The notes beneath the pieces are model-generated. The model did not search any database. It was not told the origin of the DNA and worked only from the letters and a program-made list of their open reading frames with translations. Positions 17,306-25,018 of a DNA stretch of 64,000 nucleotides are shown in pieces; position 1 is the first letter of the stretch; each line of letters starts with the position of its first letter. The DNA comes from Bacillota bacterium. GTDB taxonomy: Bacteria; Bacillota; Clostridia; Lachnospirales; Lachnospiraceae. Location: positions 1 through 64,000 of the forward strand of contig JAEZJV010000006.1 in assembly GCA_023415635.1 (NCBI GenBank), given 5' to 3'. The position numbers were made by a program, and so were the translations under genes.

Positions 17306-17458
17306 CTATTTATTTCTGCTGGAACCGGATGCGTCGTTTCTGCTGGAACCATTATTTTTGGAAGAACCGTTCTTGCTGGAATTAGACGCATTATTCTTAC
17401 TGGAATTAGCATCGTTTCTGCTGGAATTTGATGTATTGTTTCTGCTTGAGTTATCCAT
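17306..17458 (-). CDS. Small Ser/Asn-rich repeat protein, unknown function
   Basis: A 50-codon frame has a perfect AGGAGG site (plus 17465-17470) six bases before its ATG and a strong terminator 11 bases after its stop, so it has the marks of a real gene. The product is built almost entirely of S, N, K, R, D, A and G: short units of the form NSSRN, NSSKN and GSSRN recur seven or eight times. It has no hydrophobic segment, aromatic residue or Cys and carries a strong positive charge. It should be intrinsically disordered. I do not recognise a family; a nucleic-acid-binding or spore-associated role would be guesswork. Confidence 0.7.
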   Translation of the reverse strand: MDNSSRNNTSNSSRNDANSSKNNASNSSKNGSSKNNGSSRNDASGSSRNK

Positions 17459-17722
17459 TTTATTTCCTCCTGAAATTTGTTGTTTAAAACAATAATATTA
17501 TGAACCTTCGGAGAAGCTAATATACATGAAGTATAAAAAAATTAGAAAAATTTTGAATTTATTTCTCATCATAGCATTTTCTTACCACACACCATAATAC
17601 TCATTGCAAGAGATTTCCATGCAATTCGGAGACTGAAGATGCATCTCAAATGAAATGAAGGGGAACACTATGTTAGAAAGCCGGTATTTGCCCTGTTGCT
17701 TGTTGAGAAAGTGAGGGAGCTT

Positions 17723-18124
17723 ATGTTTAAGGCGCGATTATTTGGGGTTGTGGCAGCAGTTGCAGTCATAATCCTTGCAGTAAGTCCGGTTACTGCCTTT
17801 GCAGCTGAGACGGATACAGGGACGAAGAAATTGTCGGAAAAGGATACAGACCATAAAGGCAACAGAGCACTTTTTGAGGAGAAGGTAAATAAAACCATTC
17901 AAAAATGGAACACCTTGACGACAGATCAGAAGAACAGTGTATATACCCTGCTTGACGAAGAGAAAAAAGCACAGGACAGAGTTCTTGATAAGCTTGCAGA
18001 GCTTGGTGTAATGGATAAGAAGGACACCGAGGGAATGAAGTCCAGGCGAGCAGACTTTATGAAAAAGCTGAAGGAGAGCGGGGAATATCCGTTACTCAGG
18101 CAGAGAGGGAAAGGTTGCAAATAA
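17723..18124 (+). CDS. Small secreted helical protein, DUF2680-like
   Basis: The 133-residue product has a clear signal peptide with predicted cleavage after AFA (about residue 26). The mature part is charged and helical, with WNTLTTDQKNSVYTLLDEEK and a C-terminal RRADFMKKLKESGEYP segment that resembles the clostridial DUF2680 family. Function is unknown. The ATG at 17723 follows GAGGGAG; an upstream in-frame TTG (17696) has no site. A weak CGGG/CCCG hairpin follows the gene. Confidence 0.65.
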   Translation: MFKARLFGVVAAVAVIILAVSPVTAFAAETDTGTKKLSEKDTDHKGNRALFEEKVNKTIQKWNTLTTDQKNSVYTLLDEEKKAQDRVLDKLAELGVMDKKDTEGMKSRRADFMKKLKESGEYPLLRQRGKGCK

Positions 18125-18213
18125 GCTTGCGTTTAGGTTAAGTAGCGATTGAAGCAACAACGGGATAAGCCCGGCTTTCATTTCATTATTATTTTATTAT
18201 TATGAGAATTCGA

Positions 18214-18286
18214 AGGGGCTGCTACAAAATGAAGCTGCTTTCGCGGTCTTATACTGCGAAATTCAGAATATTTTGTAACAGCCCCT
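18214..18286. repeat. Long hairpin, possible MITE-like element or bidirectional terminator
   Basis: Terminal inverted repeats of 17 bases, AGGGGCTGCTACAAAAT (18214-18230) and ATTTTGTAACAGCCCCT (18270-18286), differ at one position. The centre also folds (TTTCGC with GCGAAA), so the 73 bases form one long stem. The GGGGCTG(T)TACAAAAT end resembles those of small transposon-derived repeats, but no clear target duplication flanks it. It lies between two convergent genes and could also end both transcripts. Confidence 0.5.
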
Positions 18287-18327
18287 CCAATATTATACCT
18301 AGGACTGCCATATAGGAAAGTCTTAAG

Positions 18328-20733
18328 CTATTTACCCAGAAGTTTTTTGATACCCTTAAAAGGATTTCCGTTGGCCAAGGCAATGATGCCTTCGAGCTTA
18401 CGGTTATTTATTCCGCCAGCCATCTTCATGGAACGAAGCGGCATCTCCAGGATGGATTTCTCAAACATTAATACCATGGTCGGATCAGGAGAGGTATCGC
18501 CGCTGAGCATCTTAGTCATTGACCTCTTCACTATGTAGCAGAGAATTTTGCCTATGAAAGTATCCTTGATATCACCTAGGGTGGAGTTTCTGTTATAGGG
18601 CTTACCGAAATGATCCTTTTTCGGGGTATAACCTAACAAGGTGATAAATTGCTCATCGCTGATCTGAAGCGGGCAGGAGAGATGATTGTATTCGGTTAGC
18701 CTTTGGTATTGCTCTGCCAGAAGAATTTCCTTGCCGTCCCCTGTAAGGGTAATGAAAGCATTAAGGCGAATATCCGTACTGGAAGCTCCAATCAGCAATT
18801 CATAGGCACCGCCCTCAACACACCAATCCTTCGCTTCGGTATTGTAATATGCAAAGCTGCGTTGATTAAGCAGCATTGTCACCTTTTTGCATTCGCCCGC
18901 TTCCAGATATATTTTAGCGAAGCCCTTTAGCTCCTTCTCAGCACGGAATAGCTTTGAAGCAGCACAGTGTACATATAATTGAACAACCTCTGCACCTGCT
19001 ACCGTTCCGGTATTAGTTATGTCTACGCTGACTTTATAACAATAAGGAGCATACTCCTCCACTTCAAGACCGCTGTATTTAAAGGTTGTATAGGATAAGC
19101 CGTAGCCAAAGGGGAATGTAACAGATTGCTTTACTTTATCATAATAACGGTATCCCACATAGATGCTTTCCCGGTATTGAACTGACTTCGAGGTACCTGG
19201 GAAATAGGAATAGCTTGAGTTATCCTGTAACGCTGCAGGGAAGGTCTCGGCCAGCTTTCCGCTGGGGTTAACCTTGCCGAGCAGTAAATCTGCGGTAGCA
19301 CCTCCGCCTGCCTGGCCTGCCAGATACATAAGAAGGATACCTTTTACACTGTCCTTCCAGGGCATCAATACTGGTGAACCAAGCTGCAAGATAACGATGG
19401 TATTGGAGTTAACCTTTGCTACTTCCTCAATCAACTTATTATGACTTTCAGGCATATCCAAGGAGAGACGGTCAAAGCCCTCACTTTCATATTCATCTGG
19501 TAGACCTGCAAAAATAAGTACGTAATCGCTGTTCTTCGCCAGCTCGCAGGCCTCCTTGATCTGAGCCGGATCCGCCGTCTTCCTTCCGAGCGTATAACCA
19601 TCGCTATAGGAAGCATTTACACCGGCTTCTATTAAGGCGTCGTAGGGATTGTCTAGAAGAGTTGGATTGATACGGCTGCTACCAGCACCCTGATATCTCG
19701 CCTTTTTAGCCATCTGGCCTATGACAGCTATCTTTGAGGTAGGACAGATTGGCAGGATTGCATCGGCATTTTTTAAAAGTACTGCAGACTTTCCTGCAAT
19801 TTCGCGAGCAAGAGCGTGATGCTCCTTATCCTTATTACCTGGATTGGTTTTTTTCTCCTGACCCTTCAAAATAAGCTCGGTAACACGTTGTGCACAGAGA
19901 TCTAATTCCTCAAGGGATAAGGACCCATCATTTACGGCTGCTACCAGTTCCGCATCCGTCTCAGTATTTACGGCAGGCATCTCCAGATCCATACCGGCTC
20001 TTACACCCTGTACACGATCATTCACTGCACCCCAATCACTGATAACAAGACCTTCATAACCCCATTCCTTTCTCAGAATATCGGTGAGCAGATATTTATG
20101 ATCACAACCAAAGATGCCGTTAATTTTATTATAGCTTGCCATCACTGTCCAGGGCTTCGATTTCTTCACGGCTGTCTCAAAGGCAGTCAGATAGATTTCT
20201 CGAAGAGCACGCTCATCAACAACAGAATCGACTGTCATACGTGCTGTCTCCTGATTATTTACGGCATAATGCTTCAAGGATGTACCGACATTTTTGCTTT
20301 GTATTCCCTTAATCAGAGCGGCTGCCATCTCACCTGCGAGATACGGGTCCTCACTGAAGTATTCAAAATTACGCCCGCAGAGAGGACTTCTCTTAATGTT
20401 GGTTCCCGGTCCGAGAATAACGGATACATCCTCACTAATGCATTTTTCACCAAGCGCCTCGCCCATTCTCTCCAGAAGCTCCGGGTCGAAGCTGCAGGAT
20501 GTTGCACTTGCTGTCGGAAAGCTGGTGGCAGGGACGCTTTTATTTAAGCCCAGGTGATCGGCATTCCCGGCTTGCTTACGAAGTCCGTGGGGGCCGTCAG
20601 TAACCATAATAGAAGTCAGACCTAACCGGTCTATACTTTTCAGATTCCAGAAGTTCTTACCGCTGCAGAGGCTGGCCTTCTCCTCCAGAGACATCTGCAT
20701 TACAAGTTCCTTTGCTTTTACTTTATAATCCAT
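18328..20733 (-). CDS. Glycoside hydrolase family 3 beta-glucosidase
   Basis: The 801-residue protein has the GH3 barrel, the alpha/beta sandwich and a fibronectin-like C-terminal domain in the order seen in clostridial BglB-type enzymes. The nucleophile Asp is in GLVISDWGA (about residue 231) and the acid/base Glu in EYESEGFDR (about 418). There is no signal peptide, so it acts in the cytoplasm on imported oligosaccharides. An extra C-terminal stretch of about 100 residues follows the fibronectin domain. The start at 20733 is preferred because GGGAGG overlaps the upstream in-frame ATG at 20751. It is divergent from an AraC regulator at 20910 that probably controls it. Confidence 0.92.
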   Translation of the reverse strand: MDYKVKAKELVMQMSLEEKASLCSGKNFWNLKSIDRLGLTSIMVTDGPHGLRKQAGNADHLGLNKSVPATSFPTASATSCSFDPELLERMGEALGEKCISEDVSVILGPGTNIKRSPLCGRNFEYFSEDPYLAGEMAAALIKGIQSKNVGTSLKHYAVNNQETARMTVDSVVDERALREIYLTAFETAVKKSKPWTVMASYNKINGIFGCDHKYLLTDILRKEWGYEGLVISDWGAVNDRVQGVRAGMDLEMPAVNTETDAELVAAVNDGSLSLEELDLCAQRVTELILKGQEKKTNPGNKDKEHHALAREIAGKSAVLLKNADAILPICPTSKIAVIGQMAKKARYQGAGSSRINPTLLDNPYDALIEAGVNASYSDGYTLGRKTADPAQIKEACELAKNSDYVLIFAGLPDEYESEGFDRLSLDMPESHNKLIEEVAKVNSNTIVILQLGSPVLMPWKDSVKGILLMYLAGQAGGGATADLLLGKVNPSGKLAETFPAALQDNSSYSYFPGTSKSVQYRESIYVGYRYYDKVKQSVTFPFGYGLSYTTFKYSGLEVEEYAPYCYKVSVDITNTGTVAGAEVVQLYVHCAASKLFRAEKELKGFAKIYLEAGECKKVTMLLNQRSFAYYNTEAKDWCVEGGAYELLIGASSTDIRLNAFITLTGDGKEILLAEQYQRLTEYNHLSCPLQISDEQFITLLGYTPKKDHFGKPYNRNSTLGDIKDTFIGKILCYIVKRSMTKMLSGDTSPDPTMVLMFEKSILEMPLRSMKMAGGINNRKLEGIIALANGNPFKGIKKLLGK

Positions 20734-20774
20734 CAGCAATATACCTCCCATAATTAAGTGATTCCGGCTTACTT

Positions 20775-20803
20775 CTTATATTAATTCACTTTAATATTAT
20801 CAA
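20775..20803 (-). promoter_or_regulatory. Promoter of the GH3 glucosidase gene
   Basis: On the minus strand TTGATA (plus 20798-20803) and TATAAG (plus 20775-20780) are spaced by 17 bases, about 42 bases before the GH3 start codon. Confidence 0.65.
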
Positions 20804-20909
20804 AACTATCATAAAAAACTATCTTATTCTTAAGATATTTATCCTGTTTTTAATATAATTTCTATGGTAGACTATTGATATACGATGGAGTACATTGGGG
20901 GTGATACTG

Positions 20910-21695
20910 GTGAAGGTGAAGCTTGATATCAAGAACATAAAAGAAATCCCGGTCAGCGAGCCTCCACAGGATGTATTGAAGGCTTACCGTGAGGCGATGT
21001 TCGAACAGAGAGAGACACTGAAAGGCAACATGATTTACCGATTGGAAAAGGAGTTGTTTGATTGCGTCAGAAGCGGAAATACGGAAGTCCTGAATCATGT
21101 TTTCGGGAAGATCTCTATTAACGGTCATTATGTAGGATATCTTTCCAGAGATCCTCTTCGTCAGGTGCAGTATATCTTTGTATCCGGCATTGCTTTAGCG
21201 ACCAGAAGCGCTATTGAAGGGGGAATGCCTGAAATCGAAGCCTATAATCTGAGCGACGTATATATCCAGAAGGTAGATGTCTGCAAAAATACTGACGAGG
21301 TAAACAGGCTTTTTGTTGTGGCAATTTATGATTTTACCAAGAGAGTCAAAAAACTGAAAAAACAGAAGGCATACTCCTATCCGGTTGACAGATGCATTGC
21401 ATACATTCTGGATCATCTGCATTACCAGATTACCTTGACCCAGCTTTCAAAGTACTGCGGACTGACACCCCAGTATCTATCTTCGCTGTTTCATAAGGAA
21501 ACAGGTATGACAATACGAGATTATATTTTAAATGAGAGACTGGAGGTGGCAAAGCAGATGCTAACCTATTCTGAAGCAGGGATTCAGGAAATTTCGAATA
21601 ATCTGGCATTCAGCAGTCATTCTAACTTTACGATGCATTTCAGAAAAAGGTTCAACATGACCCCAAGAGAATATCGGCAGGGAAGGCAAAGCTGA
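20910..21695 (+). CDS. AraC family transcriptional regulator
   Basis: The 261-residue protein carries a C-terminal double helix-turn-helix of the AraC family (about residues 160-260: TLTQLSKYCGLTPQYLSSLFHKE and the GIQEISNNLAF...NFTMHFRKRF region). The N-terminal part is not a cupin and does not match a domain I can name. The GTG at 20910 is best supported by GGGGG at 20897-20901; in-frame TTG 20895 and GTG 20901 are alternatives. It is divergent from the GH3 gene, which suggests it senses a beta-glucoside-derived signal. Confidence 0.85.
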   Translation: MKVKLDIKNIKEIPVSEPPQDVLKAYREAMFEQRETLKGNMIYRLEKELFDCVRSGNTEVLNHVFGKISINGHYVGYLSRDPLRQVQYIFVSGIALATRSAIEGGMPEIEAYNLSDVYIQKVDVCKNTDEVNRLFVVAIYDFTKRVKKLKKQKAYSYPVDRCIAYILDHLHYQITLTQLSKYCGLTPQYLSSLFHKETGMTIRDYILNERLEVAKQMLTYSEAGIQEISNNLAFSSHSNFTMHFRKRFNMTPREYRQGRQS

Positions 21696-21748
21696 GGATA
21701 CGAACTATAACGGTAGGGCTTCAAAGTAACCCGTTCCCGAAGCCGGAT

Positions 21749-22618
21749 TTAAATATGGTTATTATACAAAGCATATTTCTTCGGCGATACGCCTACAGTT
21801 TTAGTAAAGGCCTTCAGAAACGTACTATAATCCATGAAGCCGCATCGCTCACAGACTTCATTTACACTGACACCTTCGGATAAAAGAGCTTTGGCGATGC
21901 TGATTCTGCGGCCGATCAGATATTTGTTCACGGTCGTACCGGTGGATTGCTTAAAGATACGGCAGATAAACGATTTGCTGAGGAAGAAGGTATCCGCCAG
22001 CTGTTGTAATGTAATCGGAGAATTAATATTGACATTAATATATTCCATCAGATCATTGACCTGTTTATCGTACTGAAAGCTAGGGCTATCTGAAAAGTCC
22101 TTCTTTTGCTGGGTGGACAGGAATTCTTTGTTCAGAAACACCATGAGTTCCGTAAAAGCCAGCTTCTCCAGGATATCTTCGGCATAGCCGGATAAGCTGG
22201 TCAGCTTATGGATATAATATAAGAATCGCTGCTGGCGGCTTTTATCCAGAGATACCCTATGGGAAAAACCGGAATCCCGATAGGTGAAGCAATACTCAAG
22301 CTCTGTTTTTTCTGTAGATATGGACCTCAGAAAATCCGGATAAATAGAAAGAACAATCCGTTCATGTTCGGTCTGGTCAATCTGTGTCAGGTAATGGCTC
22401 TCGTATTGATTGATAAAAAAGAGATCTCCCGGTTGAATGATATAGGTTCTGTTGTCAATCAGATATTGCTTTCCACCTGAAATGGAATAATACACCTCAT
22501 AACAGTCGTGAATGTGCAGATCCATTGTTTTTTCTTCAAAATAGAGATGGGCAACCGAAAAGTATTTATTATTGATGCAGGTTTCTATTGCTGCCTTGTT
22601 GGAATTTAATGTTTTCAT
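21749..22618 (-). CDS. AraC family transcriptional regulator with cupin sensor domain
   Basis: The 289-residue protein has an N-terminal AraC-type cupin (HDCYEVYYSISGGKQYLI, PGDLFFINQYESH) that usually binds a sugar and a C-terminal double helix-turn-helix (about residues 190-288). AAGGAGGT before the ATG at 22618 sets the start. Its 3' end faces the preceding AraC gene. The target genes are not evident from position alone; the GH3 gene is the nearest sugar gene. Confidence 0.88.
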   Translation of the reverse strand: MKTLNSNKAAIETCINNKYFSVAHLYFEEKTMDLHIHDCYEVYYSISGGKQYLIDNRTYIIQPGDLFFINQYESHYLTQIDQTEHERIVLSIYPDFLRSISTEKTELEYCFTYRDSGFSHRVSLDKSRQQRFLYYIHKLTSLSGYAEDILEKLAFTELMVFLNKEFLSTQQKKDFSDSPSFQYDKQVNDLMEYINVNINSPITLQQLADTFFLSKSFICRIFKQSTGTTVNKYLIGRRISIAKALLSEGVSVNEVCERCGFMDYSTFLKAFTKTVGVSPKKYALYNNHI

Positions 22619-22880
22619 CTTTACCTCCTTCCGAAGTGGAATATTGCCGCACATGCCAGGTTGCAGGCTTATCGGTGGTATATTAGTATTTATTGTACCA
22701 TCTAACCTCTATAATTTCAAGATATATGATAGTGATCGGCAAACAGCGCCAAAATAGCTTCCTCCGACACCATAAGTATTTTCTGGACTGTACATGGAAG
22801 AATCCAGCAGGTATAATGATATTGGTTGTTGTGTGCAAAAGGCTAAGACTTTAGAAAGAATTCGGAAATGAGGCATTACT

Positions 22881-23453
22881 ATGTTTACGATTATGATAAA
22901 ACTGGTCGAGGTAGATTACGAGAAGCTGGCAGCACGGTTTGCTCCAGGCCCTATTGCAAGGGGGCTGATTAAGCTGCTTCCGGGATCGGTTACAAATAAA
23001 GCGGCCTATCATCTGGTACTGCGTAGCCGGGACCGTTTTCAATTATTTATGAATCAGGCCCTCGAGAAATCCTTGCAGGGTGTGAAGGTAAGAGCTTTTA
23101 GGTTTCTGGATACGGAAAAGGAGGTATATGAGATGTTAAAATTAGAGATTGAGTTGAAACAAGTTGACTATAATTCTGTTATAACTCAGCTGCTTCCTAA
23201 GCTGCTTACGGGTATGTCCTCCCAGCCCGGAAAGACTGGTCAGCTGGGGAAATTACTCCTAAGCCTGGGGGAAAAGCCGGACAGGATGCTGACAGCAGCC
23301 CTTAACCTCCTGTCACAGGAGGAGAAGGACGAATTGCTTGAACAGATATTCGATATCTATCGGGAGGATATCATCGAAGGGTTAAATCGTGCTGCAGTAC
23401 AACAGAATATAGCAGCCGTGATTGCAGAAGTAAAACTATCGAAGGACAGCTGA
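22881..23453 (+). CDS. Uncharacterised protein with two similar halves
   Basis: The 190-residue soluble protein matches no family I recognise. IKLVEVDYEKLAARFAP near the start recurs as IELKQVDYNSVITQLLP near residue 92, so it seems to hold two related helical modules of about 90 residues. It is rich in Leu, Lys and Glu and has no signal peptide, Cys cluster or membrane helix. The ATG lacks a strong ribosome-binding site (only TGAGG). Confidence 0.6.
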   Translation: MFTIMIKLVEVDYEKLAARFAPGPIARGLIKLLPGSVTNKAAYHLVLRSRDRFQLFMNQALEKSLQGVKVRAFRFLDTEKEVYEMLKLEIELKQVDYNSVITQLLPKLLTGMSSQPGKTGQLGKLLLSLGEKPDRMLTAALNLLSQEEKDELLEQIFDIYREDIIEGLNRAAVQQNIAAVIAEVKLSKDS

Positions 23454-23463
23454 GTACCGTAGA

Positions 23464-24357
23464 TTACCCTAACGTCGTAATCGGGAAATACAGAGTACAT
23501 TCACAGTAATGCTTATTACAGCTGGTATAATTGATATACTCAAAGCGAAAGGTTTCATCCAGTTGAATTTCCATGGTTGGCATCCAGACTTCAAAGACAT
23601 ATCTCCAGATTGATTGCAGGGTTTTTGAGGATATCTCTTCCGGGCTGTGCGCTCCTATGTACTTAAAAACACCGTATTTGTGCGGCTTGATATGTCTGAT
23701 CTTCATATGAGGAGGCACAATGCTGTTACTATCCACCTTGACGGAGGGTTGATAGAGGGTATAACTCTGATGCTTACCCAGAACAATCGTTAATCCATAG
23801 TAAGAATCCTTTTCCACAGGATTTAGAATTTCCGTTCGGCGATTATGGTAGAAATCAACACCATAGCGGTTGGCTGTATGATTTTTATAGTTATCAACAA
23901 TATCAACCCTGTATTCAATTCCAGCAAGGCTAAAGGGAGGTAGGATTACAATTGATTCATAGAAGATTAATCCTTCCCCTGCAAGATTCATGAACTCTGC
24001 ATTAAAACGATCCAGTATCTTTAGCGGAGTAGGATTTCGACGCCATTGCGAGGGGGTCATATTATACTCCTCCTTAAAAACCCGCTTATAAGTACGTTCA
24101 CTTCCGAAGGAGTACTTGGTGGAGATGAATTCTATACTGTATCTGTCATCTAGAAGATCCGTAAGGGAAACGGCAATTCTCCTTCGTCGTACATACTCCA
24201 TTAAGCCTGTGGAAGTAGCACCCTTCCAGATCCGTAGCAGATGGAATTTTGATACATTGATATTTTTCGCAATGCGATCAAGATTAATCTCCTCCAGTAA
24301 ATTATCTTCGATATATTCTGTTGTATTCTTGATGATTTCCAGAAGATAATGCTTCAT
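23464..24357 (-). CDS. AraC family regulator with C-terminal GyrI-like effector domain
   Basis: The 297-residue protein has the opposite domain order to the other AraC proteins here: the double helix-turn-helix comes first (about residues 10-110, ending FGSERTYKRVFKEEYNMTPSQWR) and a GyrI-like small-molecule-binding domain follows (about 130-290). This is the SoxS/Rob/BmrR-like architecture associated with drug or stress sensing. The ATG at 24357 is chosen because TTGGAG precedes it and the AraC domain starts directly after; an upstream in-frame start (24462) would add 35 unrelated residues. Confidence 0.82.
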   Translation of the reverse strand: MKHYLLEIIKNTTEYIEDNLLEEINLDRIAKNINVSKFHLLRIWKGATSTGLMEYVRRRRIAVSLTDLLDDRYSIEFISTKYSFGSERTYKRVFKEEYNMTPSQWRRNPTPLKILDRFNAEFMNLAGEGLIFYESIVILPPFSLAGIEYRVDIVDNYKNHTANRYGVDFYHNRRTEILNPVEKDSYYGLTIVLGKHQSYTLYQPSVKVDSNSIVPPHMKIRHIKPHKYGVFKYIGAHSPEEISSKTLQSIWRYVFEVWMPTMEIQLDETFRFEYINYTSCNKHYCECTLYFPITTLG

Positions 24358-24540
24358 GCTCTTCAGCTCCAATTCAGCAATTTTTGTACTCGTTGGTACA
24401 ATATTTATTGTATAATAGATGTACTGCATTGAATAGAACAAATTTTTGATATAATAATTCATTTTGTTAAAAAAATCAATGTATTTTTATATAATAAAGA
24501 TAAAGTAAGATATATTAGGTATAAACATGCCATAATATAT

Positions 24541-24690
24541 AGGGCACTGTGTAACATAGTGTATCGCTTGCAGAGGGAAGAAACCCTCTACGTGTCAAGG
24601 GGCTGCCAGATTGACGGCGCCGGGGAGAAGAATAAAATAGAAGCGGATAAAGGAAGCTGTATCAGGGGTGATACAGCTTCCTGCTTTTGT
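24541..24690 (+). ncRNA. Candidate structured RNA ending in a terminator, class unknown
   Basis: Between the AraC-GyrI gene and the NDH-2 gene, 24572-24590 forms an AGAGGG/CCCTCT hairpin, followed by a TGTCAA/TTGACG pair and a GGCTGCC/GGCGCC pair. A perfect 13-bp stem (24652-24664 with 24669-24681, GGGG loop) with TGCTTTT closes the region like an intrinsic terminator. No open frame with a ribosome-binding site covers it. I compared it by eye with the common riboswitch consensuses and found no match. A separate NDH-2 promoter lies downstream, so it may be an independent small RNA. Confidence 0.45.
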
Positions 24691-24740
24691 CTGGATAAAA
24701 ATATACAGCAGAAGATTATGGGCTCAGTAATCGACAAGAA

Positions 24741-24769
24741 TTGACAAATAGTTCATAATACGGTATTCT
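24741..24769 (+). promoter_or_regulatory. Promoter of the NDH-2 operon
   Basis: A perfect TTGACA (24741-24746), a 17-base spacer and TATTCT (24764-24769) would start a transcript near 24776, leaving a leader of about 240 bases before the NDH-2 start codon. Confidence 0.7.
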
Positions 24770-25018
24770 ATTCCTATTAGCATTGTATAATATGTAAAAC
24801 TGATAGATGAGCAATATGTAATTAGTAATCATAATGACTATTTTTATTATTTATATTTTCAAAACTTCAATAATGTGGTATACTAATGGAGATAAATGTA
24901 ACCATTAGTTATAAAAGCTAATATTACACTATGATTTGAATTGCCATAAAGGTATCAAATATTTACAAACTTTTCGTATATACTAATTTATGTATGAAAT
25001 ATTCAATAAGGAGTAGAC

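Noticed and set aside
17295..17495. Leu/Phe/Glu-rich frame on the plus strand
   Set aside because: It is the antisense of the Ser/Asn-rich small gene on the minus strand, has no ribosome-binding site and runs through a terminator hairpin.
24559..24744. 61-codon plus-strand frame before NDH-2
   Set aside because: It covers hairpins and a terminator, has no ribosome-binding site and no protein-like composition; the region fits a structured RNA better.
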